From: Aptenodytes patagonicus
Lineage: Eukaryota > Chordata > Aves > Sphenisciformes > Spheniscidae
Reading direction: 5' to 3'
Length of the DNA: 64,000 nucleotides
Assembly: GCF_965638725.1 (NCBI RefSeq)
Contig: NC_134950.1
Span: forward strand, 132,757,636-132,821,635
Positions within the stretch are counted from its first letter, which is position 1. Each line of letters begins with the position of its first letter. The notes beneath the pieces were generated by a model. The model was not told the origin of the DNA and ran no database searches. It worked only from the letters and a program-made list of their open reading frames with translations. This document shows, piece by piece, positions 40,680-51,700 of the stretch. The position numbers and the translations under genes were made by a program.

Positions 40680-41104
40680 ACCCATAGGCTAAAAGAAGGG
40701 GGGGCAGGCGCAGAACGCCCAAAGCAGGTGGCCTTCCGCAGCCAATCGAAATGCGCCTTCTGTGAGAGCACCGCCCAATCGGCGGCCGGCAAGAGCCGGC
40801 TCTATTGTGTGAGCGCACCGCGGGGCTCCCTAGCTCGCTAACGTTCGTTTCCTGGAGCGCCGAGGCCCGCCCACCCCCTTCACTCAGCGCCCCTCCCACG
40901 GATCTCTGCTGCCGATTGGGCAAGCTGAGGGACGGACAGGGGCGTTTCCCAATGGGCGGCTGCTTCTTCTGGGCTCGCTCTGAGGCGAGCCAATCAGAGG
41001 GCGCGCCTCCGGTCCCGGACCGTCGGAAGCCGGGGGCTGCCAGCTGTGAGGGCCGTTGCCACGTCTGCTGGGCGGGCGAGAGTGGCCGCGCACCGGGCCC
41101 TACC

Positions 41105-41134
41105 CTGGCCTGGCCTGGCCTGGCCTGGCCTGGC
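41105..41134. repeat. (CTGGC)6 pentanucleotide repeat in FKBP14 leader/promoter
   Basis: Six perfect copies of CTGGC, 107 nt before the FKBP14 start codon. Confidence 0.95.
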
Positions 41135-41184
41135 CGCTGCTGCGGGGAGCCGCGCCGCTAGGCTCGTAGGGGAGGGGGTGCCGG

Positions 41185-41205
41185 ATGGCGGCCCGGCGGC
41201 GGTGA
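41185..41205 (+). other. Short upstream ORF in FKBP14 leader (MAARRR-stop)
   Basis: ATGGCGGCCCGGCGGCGG then TGA. It ends 35 nt before the FKBP14 start and has G at +4. It matters only if transcription starts upstream of it. Confidence 0.55.
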
Positions 41206-41240
41206 GACGGGCGCCGCGGGGCCCTGGCTGTGGGGCGGCG

Positions 41241-41437
41241 ATGGCGGCGGCGCTGCGGGCCGCCCTGCTGGGCGCGGCGCTGGGCTGCGCGGCCGCGGCG
41301 CTGATCCCCGCGGCTGACGTGAAGGTGGAGGTGCTGCAGAAGCCGTTCCTCTGCCACAGGAGGACCAAGTGGGGGGACATGATGCTGGTTCACTACGAGG
41401 GCTACTTGGAGAGGGACGGCTCCATGTTTCACTCCAC
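41241..41437 (+). CDS. FKBP14: FKBP14 coding exon 1
   Basis: Signal peptide and first PPIase strands ([31 protein letters not shown]). The signal peptide is alanine-rich and unlike the mammalian one in sequence, but the cleavage region ALIP and the total length agree. Donor CCAC|GTAAGT. Confidence 0.97.
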
Positions 41438-44400
41438 GTAAGTAGCTCGCCCCGGGCGGCGCGCCTTCGGGCGGGCTGGTGGCTAAGCTTGCGCGGGGAA
41501 ATACATCTGTATATATGTATTTTAATGTAGGTGATTTCCTAAATGTGGACCCCTTACAGTGGCCCGCAATCTATCTGCGAAATAGCTCTCTGAGGAGTGT
41601 TTTGTTGAGGGCGGATGGCTTTTTATTTTATTTTTGCAACTACCCCTCCCTCCAAAAACGCCCCAAACTTGCGTTTACCAGTGTGCAAGGAAACAAAAGC
41701 AATGCATGCATGTTCATAGCGTGCCCTAGATTTTATTTGTTACTGAATTAAAATAGCTTAAATAACGCTGCACAGATTTGTGTATGGGACCCTTTCCACC
41801 GCCACCTATTTTCAGAAAGTTTGGTTTGCCTTTATACTTCGACAGTTTAGGAAGCACTGACTCACAACGCTGTTGAAGACGAACACCAACAGTAAGCTTA
41901 TCTCCTTTCCCTCTGCCAGATTGATGCTATAAAATAAATCTTGTTTAGCTTTTGTTTTCTTGTTAGTCTGTAGAAAGTAGAGCCGTGTGGTATTTGTTAA
42001 AAGATGGGGATGTTAGGCATCCTCTTCTGCAATTCAGACACAGGTTTTGGTATATGATCTCAGCGGTTTAATGAGTCTTCTGCTATGCATGGATTTGTCT
42101 GGTTTCTAAAGCAAACTTCTAGGGTAAGTCTGCCTCTAATTCAAAAAAAACCACGTTATATATATCCTTACACTACTGGCAGCACAAGGATACCTTTTCA
42201 TTACTGAAACGGCATATTCTTCACCTGCCCCCGACCAGACAAATCAACATACCAGAGCCACAGTAATGCAAGCAGGAGGAAGAGCCAGAAATTCGGAGGG
42301 AGTCTGCTAACAGCCTGCAACGACTTGCTAATGTTGCCTTTCCTATAAAACATCAACGATGTGCTAATAGTGGGAGACAGCAAAATGCTCAAGTATCTGT
42401 AGGCTATGTCTGAAGTCTACTTTTGTGGAACATATTTAAAAAAAAAAAAAGACAATGTTTTGCATATTTATGCTCTTGCAGACAATTTAAACTAAAATCT
42501 CACTAATTTTCTCTTGTAGTTAACCTGCCTCTCTAAAAGGAGTTCTAGTGACACTCTTAAGTTTTTGCTGCTGACTAACTTCTGTAAGTGCTCTGTTTTC
42601 TTCTTAAGCACCTTTCCTGCACGACTAGTAAATCGAGCTTTTAAATTCTGTGTCTGTCAGTAGAGTGAAAGTAGTCCGGGTGTACCACCTGGTTAAATTG
42701 GAAAAGGGGCTTGTCTGCCTATTTTAAACTTGAATGTTTTGCATGCATTTTTTTCTGTTTTTCTAGACTATCTGTTGTGTAGTTGTTTTTTTTCCTAATG
42801 GCTTTTTTTGGAAGAGATGTGGCTGATTTTTTTTCTAAGCATTTTATAAGGTACATTGTAATCATGACCAAGCTGGTTCTTGACTTGCAATTTACCAAAG
42901 AATATGCATGGCCTTGAATGTAGACTTTTTTTTTTAAGTAGAAATGCCTTTCTGGTCTGATCAGTTTCAAAGTGGAAATAGGTTATCAGGGAAGTGAAGG
43001 TGTGGGGATCCAGGTTGCTGAGTGTTGTCATATACACACCATGGAGGAGATGTTTTATTTTTTTCCACTTCTTAAGGAACCTTGTCATGCAAGGCATAAG
43101 TTTTAAAGACTTTAGAAGTCTAGGTCTTTCATTTAAGAAATGCCAAGGTGCCAAATAGCGGTGTGTTTTTAATCATATATCTATGCTGTGAGCATCTTCC
43201 GTCTGCTCCATGTGCAGAATGTTTATGGAACTTGCTGTCTACAGACTAAGTGGTTTATTCCATTCTTTTCCAGTCACAAGCATAACAATGGTCAACCTAT
43301 GTGGTTTACACTTGGCATAAGGGAAGCTATCAAAGGATGGGACAAAGGTTTGAAGGACATGTGTGTGGGAGAGAAGCGGAAGCTAACTATTCCACCAGCC
43401 CTTGCTTATGGAAAAGAAGGGAAAGGTAAAACACCTGAAGTCCTTCCCATACTTTAATTGTCTTTAATCTCTCTATTTTACTGTTAACTAAGAGGTTAGC
43501 AGGCTTTCAAGCTTTCCAGGCTGATTCCATTAAATAAGAAAAATTGATGGCGTCAGGTGCTCTTCTCACAAATTTATTTTCTGCAGAAATAACCATTAAG
43601 TAGTTACATGGTGAATGCAGGAAAAGACAGGAATTGATGGTAGCTGCTGTGCTGTATGCTCTGAGTGTCTTTTCTGTTAGTGCTGTGCTCAACAGTGCTC
43701 TGCTTTTTTTTTTCCTTTCCTTTTTACAGTCAAGCTGGAAGTGGTTGCTTAGGTAACAGTTGGCTTTTTGGCTGTTGCATCTGTGTTTGTGGTAATACTT
43801 CATGAATGTGCATGTGCAAGCCTTGTTCTTGTTTGCAGGTTTCTTTTAGAACCTGAATAATTTCCCTGTACTGCTGCCCTACCAGTTCTTAGCTGATACA
43901 GTGAAAAGTCACCGTTTGTTTCCATATAGGGACATTTAATTCTTTTCCTCTTTTAGCTATTTTCAGTTTGGGCAGTGTTCCCTATTATCCACAGTAGGAT
44001 ATGCTGGTACATGGGTAGTCATGCTGGCATCCACTGATAATGTATTGAATGATGTACAGACAGATAAAAACATTGTTTGTAGTGTTTTCTCAACCTGTCT
44101 ACTACTGATGGTGTTTGGGCGTTTTCCTTTCAAACATTTCCAGATTCCTATTTTAACGGGAGGGCCAGATCTGCAATTTGCAGTTAAATGAGTGACAGTT
44201 TGAAAGATGCAGGAAGGTTACTTTTTCTGCTTATGGGGTTTGTTTTAGTTAACTTTTTTGAGCAATTATTAGAATATTTTTGTCATGACAACAGTTATCA
44301 CAAATGACCTAAGGTAATGCAAGGATTCAAAGCAAAAAGGATAAATGTCTTGGAAGGTATAATCCTTCCTGCTACTGTCCTCTCCCTTTAATCTAAGACC

Positions 44401-47400
44401 ATTTTAAGAACGAGTGTTTACATGTCTGTATCTTCTGGCAAGTAGGGCTGAACATAGGCTAAGTAGTACTCCATACATACAAGCATATTCCATACCCTCC
44501 TTTCTTGAAAGTATCCTTTTAAAACATCTATTTCTAGAAGCCGTGGTTTGGAGTTCAAGAGATAGTATTAGAAATAATCACGTTTCTAGTAGAGAACAGG
44601 GAACTTGTGGTGGTCAGTTAGTCGACCATATGCAGGGCACAGCTGTAAACTTCTCCACCAAAAGATACTAAATGTTGCAGCACTCACGTAGTCATCACAG
44701 GCCTAATTGCCTTGATTAATATGTAAAGCAGTACAGTTGTTCTTCAAAGACTTGCAAGCTTCACCTCGTGTGTTTAGTGCAGGGCTGAACAAGTAAACAC
44801 TGCTAGCTGCTGTAAGAAATTACTTGCTTTAGGAAAACTTTGAAGTATTTGAACATAATTATGTTGCTATCTTCACATGATGCCCTTGAAGACAGAATTA
44901 TTCCATATTCTTCACGCTTTCCTCTGAATGCACATAATTTCACTAGCCTCCCACCTGGTCCCTTGCTTGCTGTCTGACTTGAATGATGAGTCAGATGCCT
45001 TTTTCTGTAACACTCTGAAAAATTACCTGTGTTCCAAACTCTAAGCAGGCCACCGTGCCCTGTATTTCCAGAAGTTTCTGCACATTTATTCATCCCAGAA
45101 ATGTACAAGCCCATTTGTTGCTGCAGCTCAGGGTGTATTTAACACCATAGCTCCAAAATAGTAGGTGTGGATTAGTTTGGGTTTTTTTCCCCTATCTTCT
45201 TAAGGCACAGGAATATTTTCTTGGGGTGCTGCCATCCAATATAGAAATATATTTGGTCCTATTCAGCCTCTCTCTATATAAGGAGCAAAGTGTTGTACTA
45301 GAAGGTCTTTGACAGTAGCTTCAGCCATCAGCGTGAAGGCATATCACACCATTGTAAAAGCCAATGCCTGATAAACTGAAATTAGGGGGGGGCGGGGAGG
45401 GGATGGTCTTTGGCACTATTAGGAAATTATCAGTCTGTTCACTTGCATCAAAAATGGAATGATGCCAACACGTCTTTTTAGCAGATTTATACACTTAGCT
45501 TCTGCTGTGTATTTGGAAATAGCTCAGTGCTTTGTGTGACAGTCCAGAGACAGCTATGGGATACTGACAGCATTGCTGCCCTTCTGTCATTCTCTGCAAG
45601 AAGAGTTTTTCCAGTGGCAGAATAGCGGGTACAAGGTGTCAATTGGCAGTGGAGAGGAATTTGGAGACTGGTGGGGTTATGGTGTATCAGGGGGACTGAT
45701 CTCTACCTTCTTGCTACCCTGTCCATCTATCTTGGCTGTATGTTGCAGTAGTGGCCACCTGGCTGGCTGTACTGTCTCCTTCACTGTTTTGCACTAGCAC
45801 TCTATCTGGCTCTGACCATGAAAGAAAGATTCAAGAATGTTGTCTCACAACCCTGTGATGACGATTGCTGAATATGAGCTCATATCAACATATACTAGTC
45901 TCTAACAAAACTAGTTGCATCTAAAGTTGCATATGTGCTGTAAGGGCTGCTCAGGGTCCAGGCTATGCTCTGAAATAGAATCATAGAATCATTAAGGTTG
46001 GAAAAGACCTCTAAGATCATTGAGTCCAACCGTCAACCCAACACCACCATGCCCACTAAACCATGTCCCTAAACACCTCATCTACACGTCTTTTAAATAC
46101 CTCCAGGGATGGGGACTCAACCACTTCCCTGGGCAGCCTGGTCCAATGTTTAACCACTCAGTAAAGAAATTTTTCCTCATGTCCAATCTAAACCTCCCCT
46201 GGTGCAACTTGAGGCCATTTCCTCTCGTCCTATCGCTAGTTACTTGGGAGAAGAGACCGACACCCACCTCGCTACAACCTCCTTTCAGGTAGTTGTAGAG
46301 AGTGATGAGGTCTCCCCTCAGCCTCCTTTTCTCCAGGCTGAACAACCCCAGTTCCCTCAGCCCCTCCTCATGAGACTTGTTCTCCAGACCCCTCACCAGC
46401 CTCGTTGCCCTTCTCTGGACATGCTCTAACACCTCAGTGTCCTTCTTGTAGTGAGGGGCCCAAAACTGAACACAGTATTCGAGGTGCGGCCTCACCAGTG
46501 CCGAGTACAGGGGCACGGTCACTTCCCTACTCCTGCTGGCCACACTAGTTCTGATACAGGCCAGGATGCCATTGGCCTTCTTGGCCGCCTGGGCACGCTG
46601 CCGGCTTATGTTCAGCCGGCTGTCGACCAGCACCCCCAGGTCCTTTTCTGCCAGGCAGCTTTCCAGCCACTCTTCCCCAAGCCTGTAGCACTGCATGTAT
46701 AGTTACACTTACCACCGTTACAGATACTTATCCTTGTTAGTTCAAATTGCAGGATGCTTTGAGAGTAGTAGGATTACTGGAACATTGCTCTGACACATAT
46801 GGCTTTTGTATGGCACTGAGTATGTAGTTGTTTTTAACCTTTCTCCATGTTTACCATTTTGGGCAGGAAAAATTCCACCTGAGAGCACTCTGATTTTCAA
46901 CATTGACCTTCTGGAAATTAGGAATGGACCAAGGTCTCATGAGTCATTCCAAGAGATGGATCTTAACGATGACTGGAAACTGTCCAAGCAAGAGGTGAGT
47001 AGGTTACCCTTCTTGTGAGCAAACCTAACAGGATGAGCTAGTGGAAAGGGAAAGATAAGCTTAACTTGATCCTGTTAGGGAAGTATCTAAACACAAGTTA
47101 GATTTTAGCTACTACTGTGCACAGAGCAACCCTGCAAGCAGAATACACACTATTTAAGAGCGGTTAAAGCAATTATTTATTGGGCAATGTGCAGTATGGG
47201 TAACTAGGACTAATGAGTTGTTAGCATAACTACTGAACTGATATGCTCATCATGAATGGTAAGACACCCAAAAAGTTGCTGCTGGCCAGGTGGTGGTTAG
47301 TCATGTGGGGAAGGGTGAGTCTCTGTTCTTCCCTGGAGATGAGAAGAGCTCAGCCTAGAGAAGAGAAGGCTTCAGGGAGACTTTATTGCAGCCTATCAGT

Positions 47401-49371
47401 ACTTAAAGGGGGCTTATAAAAAAGATGGCGGCAAACTTTTTAGCAGGGCCTGTTGCGACAGGACAAGGGGGAATGGCTTTAAACTAAAGGGGGGTAGATT
47501 TACACTAGATAAAAGGAAGAAATTTTCTACGCTGAGGGTGCTGAAACACTGGCACAGGTTGCCCAGAGAGGTGGTGGATGCCCCAGCCCTGGAAACATTC
47601 AAGGTCAGGTTGGACGGGGCTCTGAGCAACCTGATTTAGTGGAAGATGTCCCTGCCTACGGCAGGGGGGTTGGACAAGATGACCTTTAGAGGTCCCTTCC
47701 AACCCAAACTATTCTATGATTCTATGACTTTCAATGTTGCTGCCTTCCAATTCTCTGCTTTTTTTGCCTTTGGAGTTTTATGCCTTTTTGTGTTGGTATC
47801 TTCCCTGCTGAATGCTCTTGAACTGGCTCAACAATTAAGCTCTTGTCTGTGCTTTGCCTTTCTTGCATGGCTTCAGCTCACATACTTTCTTAGACCTCAA
47901 CAATAGATTTTTTTCAGTAAAACTAAGCCAAGGGTGCACATCTATGCTGCACCACACTGAGCCTTGGATCCCAGTGGAACTGCTGGACTGGGGGTTCAAA
48001 AGCAGCCTCAGTAAGCTGAGGCGTAGGCATGTGACCAGTGTGTGCCCCACACTTATGGGAGACTGGGATAAAGTAAAACATCTTAGAAATAAAACCAGAC
48101 TTGGGCTTTTTGGAGTTAGTTGCTGATTTACTAATAAACTGGAATTAGAAATTCTTCTGCTGTAGAAGAATGCTTCTTCATAGCATTCACTGTCTGAAGG
48201 ACATGAATTCAGCATTATTCACCTTCTGTTTGCCTCTTATTTTTAGTCTTCTGCTTTTCTGATGTGCAAAAGTCATCCATGAGAAGTTAGGATAAACCAC
48301 CGCATTCTTTTTCATTTGGGGCTGGTACAGTTTGCTAGATGCAAAAGACTATTCTTTTGTACTGTGCATCAGACAGACAGTGTCAGTGTCTGTGTATTAA
48401 AAATATAAGCAATGAACCTAACAAATACCAGAATGTGAAATGAATAAAACAGACCTGAAACATGGCCCACTTATCTTGCTGCTAATAGTCCACTGTTACA
48501 GTTCTTGTTACGTAAGTGGTATCTGTTTAACAGGTGGGTATGTTGGTATTGATATTCTTGTAGAAGGCACTGCAATTTAGAACACTTAGGATCTCAATAG
48601 TTAAAACATTAAACTCAGTAAAAATAATCTGATATTGATTAAAACACTGCTCACCATTAGTAACTAGCTTAGTGTAAATAACTGTTCCAGTAGCCTGTTT
48701 AAAAGCTACCTTGAGTCTTTGTCCTTCAGAATTTTGAGATGTCTAGAAATAAATCTTTATTAATGTAATTCCCATTAGAGCAGCAAATGCTGAGGTTGTG
48801 GACACATTTCTGTATATATTTGGGGCGGCTGTTTACATCTACTGGTTTGTCAAATAGCTAGGATGTGAAAAAGCTGTTTGGGTCTCTGACCAATTGGTAG
48901 CTAATAACTTCTGCCTAGCTATTTATACTGTACTGTATAGACATCAGATGATAGGTTTCCCTGGCTCATTTTTCAGTCAGATACTATAAAGGTAGGGCAA
49001 CTGACTTGCTAGTTTTACTGTTGCTTATATAACTAAAGAGTCTTTCATCACTGTACGAGGCTGCAGAATCAGACAAGTATTATTGTGGCAGTGGCATAGG
49101 AAGGTATCTATTGTCTAATACGACCATCCTGAACATAGTGGCCCTCTCTTACGCTACAGTAATCGATTCTTTCATAAGCCTAAAAACATTAACTCTCACT
49201 TTTGTCTAATAGGTGAAAATTTACTTGAAGAAAGAATTTGAAAAGCATGGAGCAGTGGTAAATGACACCCAGCATGATGCTTTGGTTGAAGATATATTTG
49301 ACAAAGAAGATGAAGACAGTGATGGGTTTATATCTGCAAGGGAATTTACATACAAGCATGATGAGCTGTAG
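41241..49371 (+). CDS. FKBP14: FKBP14 (FKBP22), ER-lumen peptidyl-prolyl cis-trans isomerase; 4 coding exons
   Basis: ER foldase that catalyses prolyl isomerisation and chaperones collagens (types III, VI and X in mammals). Coding exons: 41241-41437, 43274-43425, 46867-46994, 49213-49371. These total 636 nt, or 211 residues as in human. Order: hydrophobic alanine-rich signal peptide (about 1-20), one FKBP PPIase domain (about 30-135), two EF hands (loops starting [10 protein letters not shown] and [10 protein letters not shown]), and C-terminal HDEL retrieval signal. C38 and the Cys of DMCVGEK form the FKBP22-type disulfide pair. NDT in the C-terminal part is an N-glycosylation sequon. The ATG has G at -3 and +4. 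The frame is open upstream but has no better start, and this one gives the right signal peptide length. Confidence 0.98.
43274..43425 (+). CDS. FKBP14: FKBP14 coding exon 2
   Basis: 152 nt encoding [15 protein letters not shown], the GWDKGL tryptophan of the FKBP pocket floor, CVGEKRKL and the ALAYG loop tyrosine. Acceptor TTTTCCAG, donor AAAG|GTAAAA. Confidence 0.97.
45975..46697 (-). mobile_element. CR1 LINE 3' fragment (minus orientation) in FKBP14 intron 2
   Basis: The minus strand encodes about 165 residues of uninterrupted CR1 ORF2 C-terminus ([54 protein letters not shown]). The frame breaks after NFFTE. The 3' end has ATTCTATGATTCTAT. It is 5'-truncated and lacks the endonuclease and reverse transcriptase core, so it cannot move by itself. 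It ends 170 nt before FKBP14 exon 3. Confidence 0.93.
46867..46994 (+). CDS. FKBP14: FKBP14 coding exon 3
   Basis: 128 nt encoding [17 protein letters not shown] (last PPIase strand) and the first EF hand [12 protein letters not shown]. Acceptor TTTTGGGCAG, donor GAG|GTGAGT. Skipping would shift the frame. Confidence 0.97.
47340..47727 (+). mobile_element. CR1 LINE 3' fragment (plus orientation) in FKBP14 intron 3
   Basis: Degenerate CR1 ORF2 tail ([37 protein letters not shown]), then the 3' UTR with CCTTCCAACCCAAAC and terminal ATTCTATGATTCTATGA. 5'-truncated and inactive. Confidence 0.93.
49213..49371 (+). CDS. FKBP14: FKBP14 coding exon 4 (second EF hand, HDEL, stop)
   Basis: 159 nt encoding [20 protein letters not shown], the second EF loop with D, D and D at positions 1, 3 and 5 and E at 12, and KHDEL. 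The TAG stop is at 49369-49371. Acceptor TCTAATAG. Confidence 0.98.
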   Translation: MKIYLKKEFEKHGAVVNDTQHDALVEDIFDKEDEDSDGFISAREFTYKHDEL

Positions 49372-50365
49372 AAAAGGGTGGCATAATTTTTTTGACACAA
49401 ATGGCAGTGACTTAGACTGTCTGGTTCTCTTGTCATCTTAATTCTGTGTTTTGGAGTTGACAGCTGCTGTTGGCAAAGAAACACTCTTTGTTTATATAAA
49501 AGAGAATTTCTGTTCATTATGTACAAATGTTTTAAACTATTTTAAAGTATGAAAATGTACCTCCTTTTATGCAGCAAAGACTTGCACATCAGTGTTTTTT
49601 TAAATTTTGTATTAACTTATTTTTCAGAAATGAAACAAACTTTCCAGTTATCAAACATTGTGAAAATCAAAATCTGGTTCAGTGCCTTTCTGTGATTTGT
49701 TTGTGTGTTAAGATCACTTTCAGCAACTCCTTTATGTGTAACTTCTAGTCTGTGGCTTAATTACTTGACCTTCCTTCTTGTGTGTCACTGCTTGAAAAGC
49801 AGTGTGCTGACCTTGCTTTTTTTCCTGCAGATTTTTAAAAGATGTGCTAGAAGGCATCAGCATCTCTTTATACAGCTGAAAAACTGATACAAAGCTGAAT
49901 GAGAAGAATGACTACCCTGTGCTGATTTTGCCCTTCTAAAGGGAGAGTGTTACCAACCATGCCAATAATTGTCTGCATTTTTCTTTAAATGATGTGACCA
50001 AAGTAGTTTATTGTCAGACTTTCACTTTTAATGTCAGCAACATTCTAGGAAATGTCTGTAATTTGGAAAATACAAGTTATGCTGCAGTGCAGAAGTGGTG
50101 TCCTTTACACGTAAACACACGGTTGTTTTGAAACTTGGAGCTTGCATTCATGAAGAAAGATCATACCTTTCTCCTTCCAAGTTTTGAGGGAGATCTTGGG
50201 CAAAATGTTACAAGTCTGACGTTTTTACCATTTGCAGAAGGAAAAGAGCATACCGACAGGAGGATCAGTATGGCCTGAAGAAGAATTTGCATTGGCCTGC
50301 CTGCTTTGCTACTGTCCTTTTGCAGTATTTTCAAAAGTAGCACACAAGTGATCTGAATTTTAAAT

Positions 50366-50371
50366 AATAAA
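50366..50371 (+). terminator. FKBP14: Candidate FKBP14 poly(A) signal AATAAA
   Basis: First canonical AATAAA after the stop, about 1 kb downstream, followed by T-rich GACTTTTTTAG. Confidence 0.55.
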
Positions 50372-51694
50372 GTGACTTTTTTAGAAAAGTAGAGGCATGA
50401 GGTAAATGTTATGGTGCTGTGTCTTTACAGAGATGGAGACCATGAGGATTTCAATTCTTACTTTGTGTTCGTTTGAACTGTTTCTGGAGAGGAAGAAACG
50501 TGTAGCAATTGTCTGTGGGCTCTTAAATGAGGGCAAGGTATCTCAGGGAAGGAATTAGCCTGTATTCTGGCATCACTAGCATGGGTCTCTGAACACAGTA
50601 TTTTACTTGAAAAAAGTTGCTCCAGGCTATGTAGGAACACAAAGCAAATCCAGTTGTATGAAACTGAGATTGCTGCATTGTACTAATCCTTAACTATTGC
50701 AAAGTGAGACTCTACGTTCAAGGTTCTCAATGCTGTAGATGAGCTAGATGTTTTCCCTGCCACCTAGTGTTGTAGTAAGTATTAGAAGACTACCCTGTTA
50801 AACAGAGTTCAGCTGCGTATGAACATTACAGATTGCTGTCGATAGCAACTGTTTTGGGGGGAAAAAAGTATAAGTGAAGGTATGCAGTGGTGGGAGTTTT
50901 TGTTTTGTGTATTTTTTTCCTTCCAGGATCTGACATTTTGTGGCTGATGGCCTACGTTGATACGGAATTGTGGCCACATATTTTGATTTCGGTAACCTTT
51001 AGGTCTTTTTCCTCAGTGATGCCATCTAGTTTTCTTGAACCTATTTATACTTTTGCTTCCATAATGTTCTACAGCATTAAGTTTCACAGTAGAATAGTGT
51101 AAGAAAATATTTCCCTTTGTTTTTAGGCTTGTTACCTGTCCTGATTCTTGCATTGTGAGGAAATAATGAGTAATCACTACCTATCTAGCTCTTCTTACTG
51201 GTCATGGTTTTGCATATTGGTATTTTTTTTTTTCTCATCGCTTATGAAAATTAAGCTTGCCTGACTTCAGCTCTCCCAAGGTTGCTTGCATGTTCTGTGC
51301 TGGGTGTGTTGATTTCCCCTGCAGTCACCAGAGCAGTAGGCACTTGGGGGCAACTCGGCACATTTATGTTGTTCATGTTGTATTGGGATAGATGCCTTAT
51401 CAAATAAGTTTCCCCTTTTTTTCCATTGACTACATGGGGAGCCTAGGCAATTAGCATAGCCTAGGCCGAGAAGGGCTAATAGGATATGAAGTTGACCCTT
51501 AAGGCAATCTTGCCGGGGACGTGGGAACTGGCAGATACTCAGCCAACCAAATGGGAAATACTGTTTGTGTGTGCGCTGCTGGGAAGAGCAGAACTGAGTC
51601 TTGCATTGGGTCTGTCAGGGTTTTAGATGTTTGTTTGCAGTGTTTAGCATGTTCTCTGAAAATCTGGCGGGGGAATGAAAGCATAAAAGCATGA

Positions 51695-51700
51695 AATAAA
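51695..51700 (+). terminator. FKBP14: Candidate distal FKBP14 poly(A) signal AATAAA
   Basis: Canonical hexamer in ATGAAATAAAACTT, 2.3 kb past the stop. An alternative distal end. Confidence 0.35.

Larger units (their letters stand above)
40320..41470. promoter_or_regulatory. CpG island and bidirectional PLEKHA8/FKBP14 promoter
   Basis: Dense CpG and G+C over both first exons and the 832 nt between the two start codons. No TATA box is evident. CCAAT boxes lie at 40742-40746, 40775-40779, 40915-40919 (reverse), 40949-40953 and 40990-40994. A CACGTG E-box is at 40674-40679. Head-to-head spacing under 1 kb fits a shared promoter. Transcription start sites cannot be placed from sequence. Confidence 0.85.

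Noticed and set aside
41046-41240. N-terminal extension of FKBP14 (open frame upstream of the ATG)
   Set aside because: The frame is open only because the leader is GC-rich. There is no upstream in-frame ATG in it, and the start at 41241 gives the expected signal peptide and family length.
46082-46696. 204-codon minus-strand ORF with reverse-transcriptase-like C-terminus as a host gene
   Set aside because: It is the CR1 ORF2 tail, 5'-truncated and out of frame near its end. No host gene.
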